From CBDCUE01 sp965222515 (lineage in GTDB: Bacteria > Pseudomonadota > Alphaproteobacteria > Rickettsiales > JABIRX01), in NCBI GenBank assembly GCA_965222515.1, contig CBDCUE010000019.1:1-64000 (forward strand): 64,000 nt of DNA. The letters run 5' to 3'. A program made the translations under genes and the position numbers. A model generated the notes under the pieces. It had not been told where the DNA came from. It did no database searches and saw nothing but the letters and a program-made list of their open reading frames with translations. Below, in pieces: positions 46,701 to 54,632 of the stretch (its first letter is position 1; every line of letters begins with the position of its first letter).

Positions 46701-48952
46701 GAATAAATGGTCTAGGTAAATTATTTCAACAGTTACAACAAAACGAAGAAGTAAAAAAAGCTCTAAACGAATATGAAACAAATACAAAGAGTTTAAAAGA
46801 AAAATATGAAGATAGACAAAGAATCTTAAATGATACGAAGGATCCTAACTATACAAATAACCTAAATAAATGTATAGAAGAGAAAGAGCAATCCTACTTA
46901 AAAACTTATGCTTCATTAGAAAAAGCAAACATATTAAAAACAGAAGAAACTTTTTTAAATCAATTATCACCAGAATCATGGACAGATACAAATATTGCCA
47001 ATGCCATTAAAAATGTTCAAGTCAGTAAAACCAATAACAATGACTATCTTACTATAAATGACTATCTTAAATCAAATTTACCAAATACTGAGGAGACATC
47101 AACTGCATTTCCTGTTAATTCACCTATGCCATCTATCGATGTAATAGCCTATAAGTTATTGGAAAACAGATGTAAGGAATTTCAAGGTATAACTGGTGAG
47201 GCAGGCATATATCAAAATTTAATAAAAGGAATTTATCAAATTGTAAAAGATAAGATTACAAACAATCAAGATGTAGATGACGACAGTATCGTCAGTATAA
47301 CATCTATACTTAAAGACTATACTAACTATACTAACGAGAAAAAAAATAGAATCACAAAAGCTAATTTCTGTACAATTATGCGTGACATATGTGATGATCT
47401 AATAGAGATAGAGAAAAAAAAAGGAGAATTGCAGGAAAGTGCAAGAGAAGAGTTAGAAAAGAAACTTAAAAATTATATAGATCCTAATATTACGGTTATT
47501 CTGGTTAAAGAAGAATGTCAAATAACAAATTGTAAACCAAATGATAGGGAAAAGCTAAAAAAAATTTTGCCAAATTTATCCGAATCCGATGAGAGCGAAC
47601 AAAACAATAGAGGAATATTAACATTAAAAAACAATGATGAAGCATTAATAGCTGTACTATATAAATTTATTGGAGTTCTGGATAATGCTATTGGATTTCA
47701 GGAAAGTGCAAGAGAAGAGTTAGAAAAGAAACTTAAAAATTATATAGATCCTAATATTACGGTTATTCTGGTTAAAGAAGAATGTCAAATAGCAAATTGT
47801 AAACCAAATGATAGGGAAAAGCTAAAAAAAATTTTGCCAAATTTATCCGAATCCGATGAGAGCGAACAAAACAATAGAGGAATATTAACATTAAAAAACA
47901 ATGATGAAGCATTAATAGCTGTACTATATAAATTTATTGGAGTTCTGGATAATGTTAGGATAGAAGAAAATCAACAAGTTTCTTCTGAAACTCTTTCTAC
48001 TACAGATAAGGAAGAAAAAAATAAAAAAGCAAATGCAAGAGTGCAAAAAGTAGCAGAGGAAGCAGAGGAAGCAGAGAAAGCAGAGAAAGCAGAGGAAGCA
48101 GAGGAAGCAGAGGAAGCAGAGGAAGCAGAGGAAGCAGAGGAAGCAGAGGAAGCAGAGGAAGCAGAGGAAGCAGAGGAAGCAGAGGAAGCAGAGGAAGCAG
48201 AGGAAGCAGAGGAAGCAGAGGAAGCAGAGGAAGCAGAGGAAGCAGAGGAAGCAGAGGAAGCAGAGAAAGCAGAGGAAGCAGAGGAAGCAGAGGAAGCAGA
48301 GGAAGCAGAGAAAGCAGAGAAAGCAGAGGAAGCAGAGGAAGCAGAGGAAGCAGAGGAAGCAGAGGAAGCAGAGGAAGCAGAGAAAGCAGAGAAAGCAGAG
48401 GAAGCAGAGGTACTAAAACAAGAAAAGGCTAGCCTAGAAAAGCAATTAGAAAATTTAACCGAAGAAGAAGAAGTACAAAAAAAAACACTAGAAGCAAAGA
48501 AAGTAGAAGAACAACTAAAGAGAGCTCAAGTAGAAAACGAACCTCTGCAAGAGAAATTAAAACAAGCAAATCTAGAGCAAGCACAAAGCATTAGCACACT
48601 ATCCCAAGAAAAAACAAAAAATCCTCAAAAACTTAATACAGGAAAAATTATTATAGGAGTTTTTTCTATAGCATCTTTAAGTGGGTTTATTTTATTGGGC
48701 TTTCTTGGACTTTTACTTACCCCCTTTATTGTTATTCCTATATCAACTCTTATTACTGGTGTAGTAACAAGTATTGTGGTTAATAAAATGGATAAGAAAA
48801 AATATAATAATACACAAAAAGAGTTAGAAGAACAGAGAGGAAATATTATTAAGAAATATGAAAATAAACCATCAAAAACTTTTAAGTTTGATAGTAAAGA
48901 TATTTCTTCAATACAACGGATTGGTCACTCCCATAATCAGAATATTCCATAA
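43727..48952 (+). CDS. Giant repeat-rich protein with SF2/SecA-like ATPase motifs and a C-terminal membrane hairpin, 1741 aa
   Basis: No named family recognised. Residues 1-50 are a P/S/T-rich repeat leader. Residues 244-303 hold six 10-residue repeats (EVAITENQKK type). Helicase-like motifs follow in order: ATGEGKT at 316-322 (Walker A, GEGKT as in SecA), VVDEFDAL with DEFD at 400-403 (Walker B), TTATS at 425-429 (motif III-like), CDFRGTD at 662-668 (compare RGTD of SecA) and LLQRYGRKRK at 699-708 (motif VI-like, QRxGR). The middle is helical and lysine-rich. An 89-residue tandem duplication, about 118 residues of EEA/EKA repeats (about 1444-1561), a coiled coil and two hydrophobic helices (about 1641-1686) follow. 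No signal peptide. A translocase, helicase or secreted effector are all open. Confidence 0.75.
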   Translation: MTNKAQNNNTSRPPTPSRLPTTASRLPTTASRLSTPSSTTASRSSTSLPIPTLTVKEFVEKHFPIKGFQTSLINKKIFQTKNNIIDTIDTSKGEGLLRIVFYYQDIINHILKRPNQDITNHISNKTAVSEESIFSIKNDKIPIDESFNLYLPYFIKNERSRLDTLLKKRKDLYRNIASELYPLVKSKIADLPGYIVYPAENKIIEKYSYRKIENTELWEPDHNFKLSEGQAEMLNTIFHCTKKEVAITENQKKEVARTENQKEEVARTENQKEEVAITENQKEEVAITENQKEEVAITENQKKEIIMVGKFTRIMATGEGKTHILQNLDKFIKSANYYHNKQSEESEENTEKANILPEEVLYFTPVAADILEAESRGTLNIHHFSKIADCKEIGKVIVVDEFDALTDDQKQKINKLSENNIVLETTATSSLAQDNFEILMNVAKSGKNITLESQQENSKKYNIFGLGSGFCSKEETIKRAGKASLAKTLNDALQTNQNFMKDIANIYQEKKNFCQNGNNNDLINRVLGDCKDLEYRKISISDYDAIARDKNSKLVTELLEKINEGGNIVVFVNAEDEINKCQFVDKDGNKFVDKDGNKFVDKDGNKSSDSIKGRVVAYKDGDEVKIMSLENYHSKHISKCSDAEYMYNFYKENNIFLLYRECDFRGTDYKSFSKNVQADITLGNKMTDEDVGKLDASDLLQRYGRKRKTNPTICKHYFTNITLDQGKIIKKKIENHIENPGSIKEIIEERKKNVKAELDEVNKSNMKYNDTYIAPYILKSEFTQPPFTLLSEKSQKDNIDTSIASIKSRINMVRSYLNSLNSLNSLNSRIVSEVKVFLDRDYTSRISDKKDIVNGIKGIRDQNEKAIKDVKIELLIKFLRKMKEKMTEIYTSDDKLNISFALQKLKKLTSLSVSDVPVIDSFLNKLSPYDIKQKINQLLNKITTKSYEENSLTKVIKKSILTNICNRIKNKDAQFAFRNLIEECFVSNIQTGINGLGKLFQQLQQNEEVKKALNEYETNTKSLKEKYEDRQRILNDTKDPNYTNNLNKCIEEKEQSYLKTYASLEKANILKTEETFLNQLSPESWTDTNIANAIKNVQVSKTNNNDYLTINDYLKSNLPNTEETSTAFPVNSPMPSIDVIAYKLLENRCKEFQGITGEAGIYQNLIKGIYQIVKDKITNNQDVDDDSIVSITSILKDYTNYTNEKKNRITKANFCTIMRDICDDLIEIEKKKGELQESAREELEKKLKNYIDPNITVILVKEECQITNCKPNDREKLKKILPNLSESDESEQNNRGILTLKNNDEALIAVLYKFIGVLDNAIGFQESAREELEKKLKNYIDPNITVILVKEECQIANCKPNDREKLKKILPNLSESDESEQNNRGILTLKNNDEALIAVLYKFIGVLDNVRIEENQQVSSETLSTTDKEEKNKKANARVQKVAEEAEEAEKAEKAEEAEEAEEAEEAEEAEEAEEAEEAEEAEEAEEAEEAEEAEEAEEAEEAEEAEEAEEAEKAEEAEEAEEAEEAEKAEKAEEAEEAEEAEEAEEAEEAEKAEKAEEAEVLKQEKASLEKQLENLTEEEEVQKKTLEAKKVEEQLKRAQVENEPLQEKLKQANLEQAQSISTLSQEKTKNPQKLNTGKIIIGVFSIASLSGFILLGFLGLLLTPFIVIPISTLITGVVTSIVVNKMDKKKYNNTQKELEEQRGNIIKKYENKPSKTFKFDSKDISSIQRIGHSHNQNIP
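44456..44635 (+). repeat. Six tandem 30-bp coding repeats just before the Walker A motif
   Basis: Units of gaagtagcaataacggaaaa plus tcaaaag-type ends, each 30 bp, with small changes (ata/aga, aag/gag). They encode EVA(I/R)TENQK(K/E). In frame, and open in other frames too. Confidence 0.9.
47432..47965 (+). repeat. 267-bp tandem duplication in the giant gene
   Basis: 47432-47698 and 47699-47965 are nearly identical; the only clear change is ataacaaat versus atagcaaat (T to A in the protein). Each copy encodes 89 residues including SAREELEKKLKNYIDPN. Near-identity implies a very recent event. Confidence 0.88.
48058..48410 (+). repeat. Long gaggaagca trinucleotide-phase repeat (EEA/EKA)n
   Basis: About 39 units of 9 bp (gaggaagca or gagaaagca) encode an acidic alanine-rich helix of about 118 residues. 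Perfect units make length change by slippage likely. Confidence 0.9.
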
Positions 48953-49011
48953 TAGCAAAAATATCATTTTTTAGAAAAAAATCTGAAAATCTTCATCCCT
49001 GCGAACAGGCT

Positions 49012-49036
49012 AATAGTATGGACTTTTAATCGAAAC
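49012..49036. repeat. Second copy of the 25-bp repeat at 13302-13326
   Basis: 23 of 25 bases match the copy at 13302. Intergenic, downstream of the giant gene. Confidence 0.5.
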
Positions 49037-49135
49037 CGATGAAAAAGATAGTTTTTTTTAATTAGAAATTAATTAAATTATTTTTTTATTTATTAACTTT
49101 AAAATAGGTGTTATTATGCCAAAAATAATAACTAA

Positions 49136-49293
49136 TACTATTTTAGTTTTATAATTGACCTATAGCCTTCAATCTGCTCAGCATAAATTGCTTTTTTTTA
49201 TAATCTGTTAGCTATGGCTAACAAATAATTAAAAAAAACAATCTCTACTAAACATCTTTTTGGCTATAGGTCAATTATAAAGCTAAAATAGTA
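49136..49293. repeat. MITE-like element with 32-bp terminal inverted repeats
   Basis: Arms 49136-49167 (tactattttagttttataat and following 12 bases) and 49262-49293 are reverse complements with one mismatch. The 158-bp element has no open frame. Single arms or partial copies occur at 12081, 43605 and 50429. It fills most of the 383-bp gap between the giant gene and the radical SAM gene. Confidence 0.82.
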
Positions 49294-49335
49294 TAATAAG
49301 AGATAAAATATTATTAATTAATTAAGAAATAAAAA

Positions 49336-50238
49336 ATGCAAAAATTTACAGTTCCTAAGATAACAGCAAAAGGAGAAAAGAGGGCTTGGGTTAGTTTAAA
49401 AAGCCTAGATACATTATGGTTTAATACTGGAACTTTATGTAATTTGGAATGTAAAAATTGTTATATTGAGTCAAGTCCTAAAAATGATGATTTGGTTTAT
49501 ATTTCTTTAGCTGAGGTAAAAAAATTTTTAGATGAGATAAAAAAAGAGAATTTAAAAACTAAGGAAATAGGTCTTACAGGTGGCGAGCCTTTTATGAATC
49601 CTGAAATTATTCCAATAATTACCCTTATTTTATCTTATGGTTTTGAATTGTTAGTTTTGAGCAATGGTATGAGGCCGATGCAAAGATATAAAAAACAATT
49701 AATTTCTTTAAAAATAGCATTTTTAGATAATTTAAAAATTAGAATTTCTGTTGATCATTATAAAAAAGAAGAGCATCAAGAAATAAGAGGAGAAAATAGT
49801 TGGGACCCTATGATAATAGGATTAAAATTTTTATCTGATAATAATTTTAATTTTTCTATTGCAGGAAGAGAAGCTTTTATGGTGGGCAAAAAGTCAAAAG
49901 AGGGCTATGAAAAAACTTTGTTAAAAAACAATATAAAAATGGATTTAGCTAAATTAATCTTATTTCCAGAAATGAATAATAATATTGACACTCCAGAAAT
50001 AACTGTAGGATGTTGGGATATTTTAAAAAAATCTCCAGATGAAATTATGTGTTCTAATGCAAGAATGATTGTAAAAAGAAAAGGAGAGATCGCCCCCAAA
50101 GTTCTTGCTTGCACTTTGCTTGCATATGACAAAAGGTTTGAATTAGGCGAAACTCTAAAAAAAGCGCAAAAATCAGTCTCCCTTAACCACCATTATTGTA
50201 GCCAATTTTGTGTTTTGGGAGGAGCTAGTTGCAGTTAA
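49336..50238 (+). CDS. Radical SAM protein, 300 aa, with C-terminal cysteine cluster
   Basis: Binds a 4Fe-4S cluster via CNLECKNC (CxxxCxxC, residues about 36-43) and SAM via GLTGGEPFMNPEI. The partial TIM barrel continues with VLSNGMRPM and IRISVDHYK. A C-terminal cysteine set (VGCWDIL, IMCSNARM, VLACTLLAYD, HHYCSQFCVLGGASC) suggests one or more auxiliary Fe-S clusters, as in SPASM/twitch proteins. Substrate unknown; peptide or small-molecule modification are both possible. No obvious precursor peptide was found next to it. It is flanked by a MITE-like element and repeats, so a link with the neighbouring large genes is only positional. Confidence 0.82.
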   Translation: MQKFTVPKITAKGEKRAWVSLKSLDTLWFNTGTLCNLECKNCYIESSPKNDDLVYISLAEVKKFLDEIKKENLKTKEIGLTGGEPFMNPEIIPIITLILSYGFELLVLSNGMRPMQRYKKQLISLKIAFLDNLKIRISVDHYKKEEHQEIRGENSWDPMIIGLKFLSDNNFNFSIAGREAFMVGKKSKEGYEKTLLKNNIKMDLAKLILFPEMNNNIDTPEITVGCWDILKKSPDEIMCSNARMIVKRKGEIAPKVLACTLLAYDKRFELGETLKKAQKSVSLNHHYCSQFCVLGGASCS

Positions 50239-50292
50239 TACTATTCTGTGTTTTTTAGTTTTTAATTTGTAACAAAAATTACTCTTTTTTTC

Positions 50293-50335
50293 TATTATGA
50301 CACAGCCTGAAGGGAGGAGCTATAGCTTCCCGAGT
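50293..50335. repeat. Copy of the 'cacagcctgaagggagga' repeat module
   Basis: tctattatgacacagcctga followed by agggaggagc and a cccgag end; related copies lie at 19548, 59094 and 63703. A further arm-like motif of the 49136 family lies at 50429-50454. Confidence 0.6.
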
Positions 50336-50458
50336 ATAATTCTATAAAATAACAAATCAAGTTTTCGTAATTAGAATTGCTAGTTTTAAGCAGGGTATTA
50401 TAACAAGGATGCAAGATTGCCTATGTAACACTATTTTAGTAATTGACCTATAACTTTT

Positions 50459-52528
50459 CTATTGATACACAATCTCATTGGAGTGGTTTATTGAGAGAGC
50501 AGAGTTTATGTTATGCACAGAAGTGGAGGGAGCATTATTCTGTGAGTTGATTATTTTAGAAGCATTACTTTCTTCTCCATTAAAATTATTATTTTGTTTT
50601 ATTTGATTTTGTTTCTTGTTCATATTGACAAAATTTGCTATTGAAAACAAGCCCTGTACCGCTGCAATACCACCCATTAATGCAATAAAAGGTGTTCCTG
50701 CTCCTAAGACTAAGCCAGTTCCTAAAAAACCTAAAGTGATAATAGAAAACACACTTAATACTGCAAGAGGAGTATATGATTTTTCTTCTGGTTTTAGCTC
50801 TTCCTCTTCCTCCTCTCTCTCTCCCTCTTGATTATTTACTGATTCTCTTTGTATTTGTGTTCTTTGATTTGTTTTATCTGCATTTATATTTTCTTCTGCT
50901 TTTAGCTCTTCCTCTTCCTCCTCTCTCTCTTCCTCTTCCTCTTCCTCCTCTCTCTCTCCCTCTTGATTATTTACTGATTCTCTTTGTATTTGTGTTCTTT
51001 GATTTGTTTTATCTGCATTTATATTTTCTTCTGCTTTTAGCTCTTCCTCTTCCTCCTCTCTCTCTTCCTCTTCCTCCTCTCTCTCTTCCTCCTCTCTCTC
51101 TCCCTCTTGATTATTTACTGATTCTCTTTGTATTTGTGTTCTTTGATTTGTTTTATCTGCATTTATATTTTCTTCTGCTTTTAGCTCTTCCTCTTCCTCC
51201 TCTCTCTCTTCCTCTTCCTCCTCTTCCTCCTCTCTCTCTCTCTCTCTTCCTCCTCTCTCTCTTCCTCTTCCTCCTCTTCCTCCTCTCTCTCTTCCTCTCT
51301 CTCTTCCTCTTCCTCCTCTCTCTCTTCCTCCTCTCTCTCTCTCTCTCTTCCTCCTCTCTCTCTTCCTCTTCCTCCTCTCTCTCTTCCTCTTCCTCCTCTC
51401 TACTGATTCTCTCTGTCCTCCTGTTCTCTGATTCCTCTTATCTGCATTCCTCTTCCTCTTCTGCTCTTAGCTCTTCCTCTTCCTCCTCTCTCTCTTCCTC
51501 CTCTCTCTCTTCCTCCTCTCTCTCTTCCTCTTCCTCCTCTCTCCTCTTCCTCCTCTCTCTCTCCCTCTTGATTATTTACTGATTCTCTTTGTATTTGTGT
51601 TCTTTGATTTGTTTTATCTGCATTTATATTTTCTTCTGCTTTTAGCTCTTCCTCTTCCTCTTCCTCTTCCTCTTCTCTCTCTTCCTCTTCCTCCTCTCTC
51701 TCTTCCTCTTGATCTCTCTTCCTGATTCCTCCTCTCTCTCTTCCTCCTCTCTCTGATCCCTCTTGATCTGCATTTACTGATTCTCTTCTGCTATTTCCTG
51801 TTCTTTGATTTGTTAATTGATTCTGCAGAACTGTGTATATTTTCTTCTAGTTTTTTTAGCTCTATATCTCTTACCTGTCCTACTCTCTCTTCTACTTCTC
51901 TCTCTCTCTTCCTGACCAACTCTCTCTGCCCTCCTCTCTAATCTTCCTCTGTCCTGCCTCTTCTGCTAGCTCCCTCTGTGATTATTCTACTAGATTCTCT
52001 TTGTAGTTTGTAATTCTAATCTGATTTGTTAATTTATCTTGTAGCATTTATACTTTTCTATCTGCTTCTTCTCCTTGTATCTGTGTTCTTGTTAATTGCC
52101 TCCTCTGCTGTCTCAGAACTGTTGTCTGTCTTTCTTTTAGTTTTTTTATCTAATTATCCTGCTTGTTACCTGTGCTACTCCCTTGTTGCTACTTCTCTGA
52201 TTCTGTGTTAGTGACCAACTCTGTGTTGCTCTACTATTAATTTATTTTAGATTGGTTAGCTTCTTGTGCTAAATTGTCTATCTGTTTCTGTGCTTCCTCT
52301 TGCTAATAGCTTTATTTTAGTTTCTAATCTGCCTGTTTTGTTGAGCTTCTACTTGGTCTGTTAGCTTGGTTATGTATTTGCTTATATGCTACTTCCCCCT
52401 GTAACTAGTTGCTAGTTGTTATTAGTATCTATCTTATTTTCTAATTGCTAGCTCTGTTTGTGTTTCTTCTAATAGCTTTATCTTGTAGGATCTAATACTC
52501 TTGTATCTGCTTGAGCTTACTTAGTCTG
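50459..52528 (-). pseudogene. Decayed 3' part of the coiled-coil gene, ending in a two-helix membrane hairpin
   Basis: From 50459 to about 51220 the minus strand stays open and reads acidic repeats of the type LKAEENINADK, NQRTQIQRESVNNQEGE, REEEE, then YTPLAVLSVFSIITLGFLG, VLGAGTPFIALMGGIAAV and an N/S-rich tail. Repeat starts are spaced 135 and 144 bp, so they keep frame. From about 51220 to 52528 the sequence turns into GA/CT microsatellite and scrambled copies of the 597-bp unit seen upstream, with stops in all frames. A start codon exists only at 50752 within the open part. The plus-strand Pro/Leu frame here is a shadow. Confidence 0.6.
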
Positions 52529-54499
52529 TTAGCTTGTGTTAGTTTTGCTTTTGCCTCCTCTGCTGTAACTCTTGCTGTTGTTATTAGTATCTTTTCTAAT
52601 TCTAATTTTTTTGTTAATTCTTCTGCTTAGGATTAATACTCTTGTATCTGCTTCTTCTAATTGTATTTGTGTTCTTTTATTTGCCTCCTCTGCTGTCTCT
52701 GCTGTTGTCTGTCTTTCTTCTAATTTTTTTGTTAATTCTTCTGCTTGTTGCTTTGCTTCTTCTAATTTCTGTTGCTTTGCTTCTTTTGCTGTTTTTAGTT
52801 CCTGTGCTTGTTTCTGTGCTTCCTTTGTTGCTATTTCTGATTCTTTTAATTCCTGTTGTGTGTTGCCTATTTGTTTTTTTAGATTGGTTAGTTCTACTGC
52901 TAAATTGTCTATTTGTTTCTGTGCTTCCTCTTGCATTGCTTGTGTTATTTTATCTGCCACCTCTAATACTTCTGCTTGTTCTGCTAGTTGTAATGTATTT
53001 CTTATATTTTCTTCCCCCTGTAATAGTAGTTGTTGTTGTATTATATTTTTTTCTTTTGCTAGCTCTGTTTGTGTTTCTTCTAATAGCTTTATTTTAGTTT
53101 CTAATTCCTGTTTTGTTGAGATTACTTGTTCTGTTAGCTTGGTTACTTCTGCTTTTGCTACTTTTAACTCTTGCTGTGTTATTAGTATATTTTCTAATTC
53201 TAATCTTTTTGTTAATTCTTCTTGTAGGATTAATACTCTTGTATCTGCTTCTTCTAATTGTATTTGTGTTCTTTTATTTGCCTCCTCTGCTGTCTCCGCT
53301 GTTGTCTGTCTTTCTTCTAATTTTTTTGTTAATTCTTCTGCTTGTTGCTTTGCTTCTTCTAATTTCTGTTGCTTTGCTTCTTTTGCTGTTTTTAGTTCCT
53401 GTGCTTGTTTCTGTGCTTCCTTTGTTGCTATTTCTGATTCTTTTAATTCCTGTTGTGTGTTGCCTATTTGTTTTTTTAGATTGGTTAGTTCTACTGCTAA
53501 ATTGTCTATTTGTTTCTGTGCTTCCTCTTGCATTGCTTGTGTTATTTTATCTGCCACCTCTAATACTTCTGCTTGTTCTGCTAGTTGTAATGTATTTCTT
53601 ATATTTTCTTCCCCCTGTAATAGTAGTTGTTGTTGTATTATATTTTTTTCTTTTGCTAGCTCTGTTTGTGTTTCTTCTAATAGCTTTATTTTAGTTTCTA
53701 ATTCCTGTTTTGTTGAGCTTACTTGTTTTGTTAGCTTGGTTACTTCTGCTTTTGCTACTTTTAACTCTTGCTGTGTTATTAGTATATTTTCTAATTCTAA
53801 TCTTTTTGTTAATTCTTCTTGTAGGATTAATACTCTTGTATCTGCTTCTTCTAATTGTATTTGTGTTCTTTTATTTGCCTCCTCTGGTGTCTCCGCTGTT
53901 GTCTGTCTTTCTTCTAATTTTTTTGTTAATTCTTCTGCTTGTTGCTTTGCTTCTTTTGCTGTTTTTAGTTCCTGTGCTTGTTCCTGTGCTTGTTCCTGTG
54001 CTTGTTCTAGTTTTATTTGTGTTCTTTTATGTGCCACCTCTACTGCTGCTTGTTCTTCTAGTTGTAATGTATTTCTTATATTTTCTTCCCCCTTTAGTAG
54101 TTTTTGTATTAGTTGTTGTTTACCTAGAAGATTATGTTGTTTAAGTCTATCTAGAAGATTATTATTATTATCATCAAAATTATTTTTATAATCAAAATTA
54201 CTTTTATTAACAAGATCTACCTTAATAAAAAATAGCTCTTTTTTATTTTCACCATAAGCATGCACATAAGATTTATCATCTGTAATATATGTTGTTATTT
54301 GTTTAAACAAATCAATGTATGTTTCAAATAGTTTGCTCTTATTTTGTTCTATAATATTTTTTATTAGATTGCTAAGTTGTGTTTCTCTATATGTTTTAGT
54401 ATTAGAGACTGTTTCAGTAGGCCCAATAAATTCTAGACGATATTCTATAGTATCAATATTATTATCGGATAAGTTAGTAGCTGAGTTTTCTAAAGACAT
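52529..54499 (-). CDS. Coiled-coil repeat protein, N-terminal 656 aa of a broken gene
   Basis: ATG at 54499. Residues 1-130 form a non-repeated head (IDTIEYRLEFIGPTETVS, then YIDLFKQITTYITDDKSYVH). From about 135 on it is one long coiled coil rich in E, Q, K and A. A 199-residue unit (IQLEEADTRVLILQEELTKR through ETAEEANKRT) occurs twice in full plus partial copies. It ends SRRINKKIRIRKD after a frameshift, where a normal unit would read LQEELTKR. No enzymatic motif. The original gene probably continued to the membrane hairpin at 50459. Role unknown; the architecture resembles the C-terminal half of the 1741-residue protein. Confidence 0.65.
   Translation of the reverse strand: MSLENSATNLSDNNIDTIEYRLEFIGPTETVSNTKTYRETQLSNLIKNIIEQNKSKLFETYIDLFKQITTYITDDKSYVHAYGENKKELFFIKVDLVNKSNFDYKNNFDDNNNNLLDRLKQHNLLGKQQLIQKLLKGEENIRNTLQLEEQAAVEVAHKRTQIKLEQAQEQAQEQAQELKTAKEAKQQAEELTKKLEERQTTAETPEEANKRTQIQLEEADTRVLILQEELTKRLELENILITQQELKVAKAEVTKLTKQVSSTKQELETKIKLLEETQTELAKEKNIIQQQLLLQGEENIRNTLQLAEQAEVLEVADKITQAMQEEAQKQIDNLAVELTNLKKQIGNTQQELKESEIATKEAQKQAQELKTAKEAKQQKLEEAKQQAEELTKKLEERQTTAETAEEANKRTQIQLEEADTRVLILQEELTKRLELENILITQQELKVAKAEVTKLTEQVISTKQELETKIKLLEETQTELAKEKNIIQQQLLLQGEENIRNTLQLAEQAEVLEVADKITQAMQEEAQKQIDNLAVELTNLKKQIGNTQQELKESEIATKEAQKQAQELKTAKEAKQQKLEEAKQQAEELTKKLEERQTTAETAEEANKRTQIQLEEADTRVLILSRRINKKIRIRKDTNNNSKSYSRGGKSKTNTS
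52632..54030 (-). repeat. 597-bp tandem coding repeat
   Basis: The marker gattaatactcttgtatct recurs at 52632, 53229 and 53826, a period of exactly 597 bp. Copies are nearly identical apart from scattered changes. A degraded further copy can be traced at about 52035-52530. Confidence 0.88.
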
Positions 54500-54632
54500 C
54501 TAAGTAAAATTATTTATATTAACAAGCACAATTATAGCATTGTTTATTCATTATGTCAATAATTATAACTCAAGACATTCAAGACTCTATCATTTTGTTT
54601 AATCTGACAGTAGTTTTAGATAATCTCCTATA

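Noticed and set aside
50776..51582. 268-residue plus-strand Pro/Leu-rich open frame
   Set aside because: It is the antisense of acidic E/R-rich coding repeats and CT microsatellite; composition comes from the repeat, not from a protein.
52572..54191. 539-residue plus-strand Ser/Cys/Phe-rich frame and two Leu/Val-rich neighbours
   Set aside because: These mirror the minus-strand coiled-coil gene; the minus strand gives a credible protein with a non-repeated head and an ATG start.
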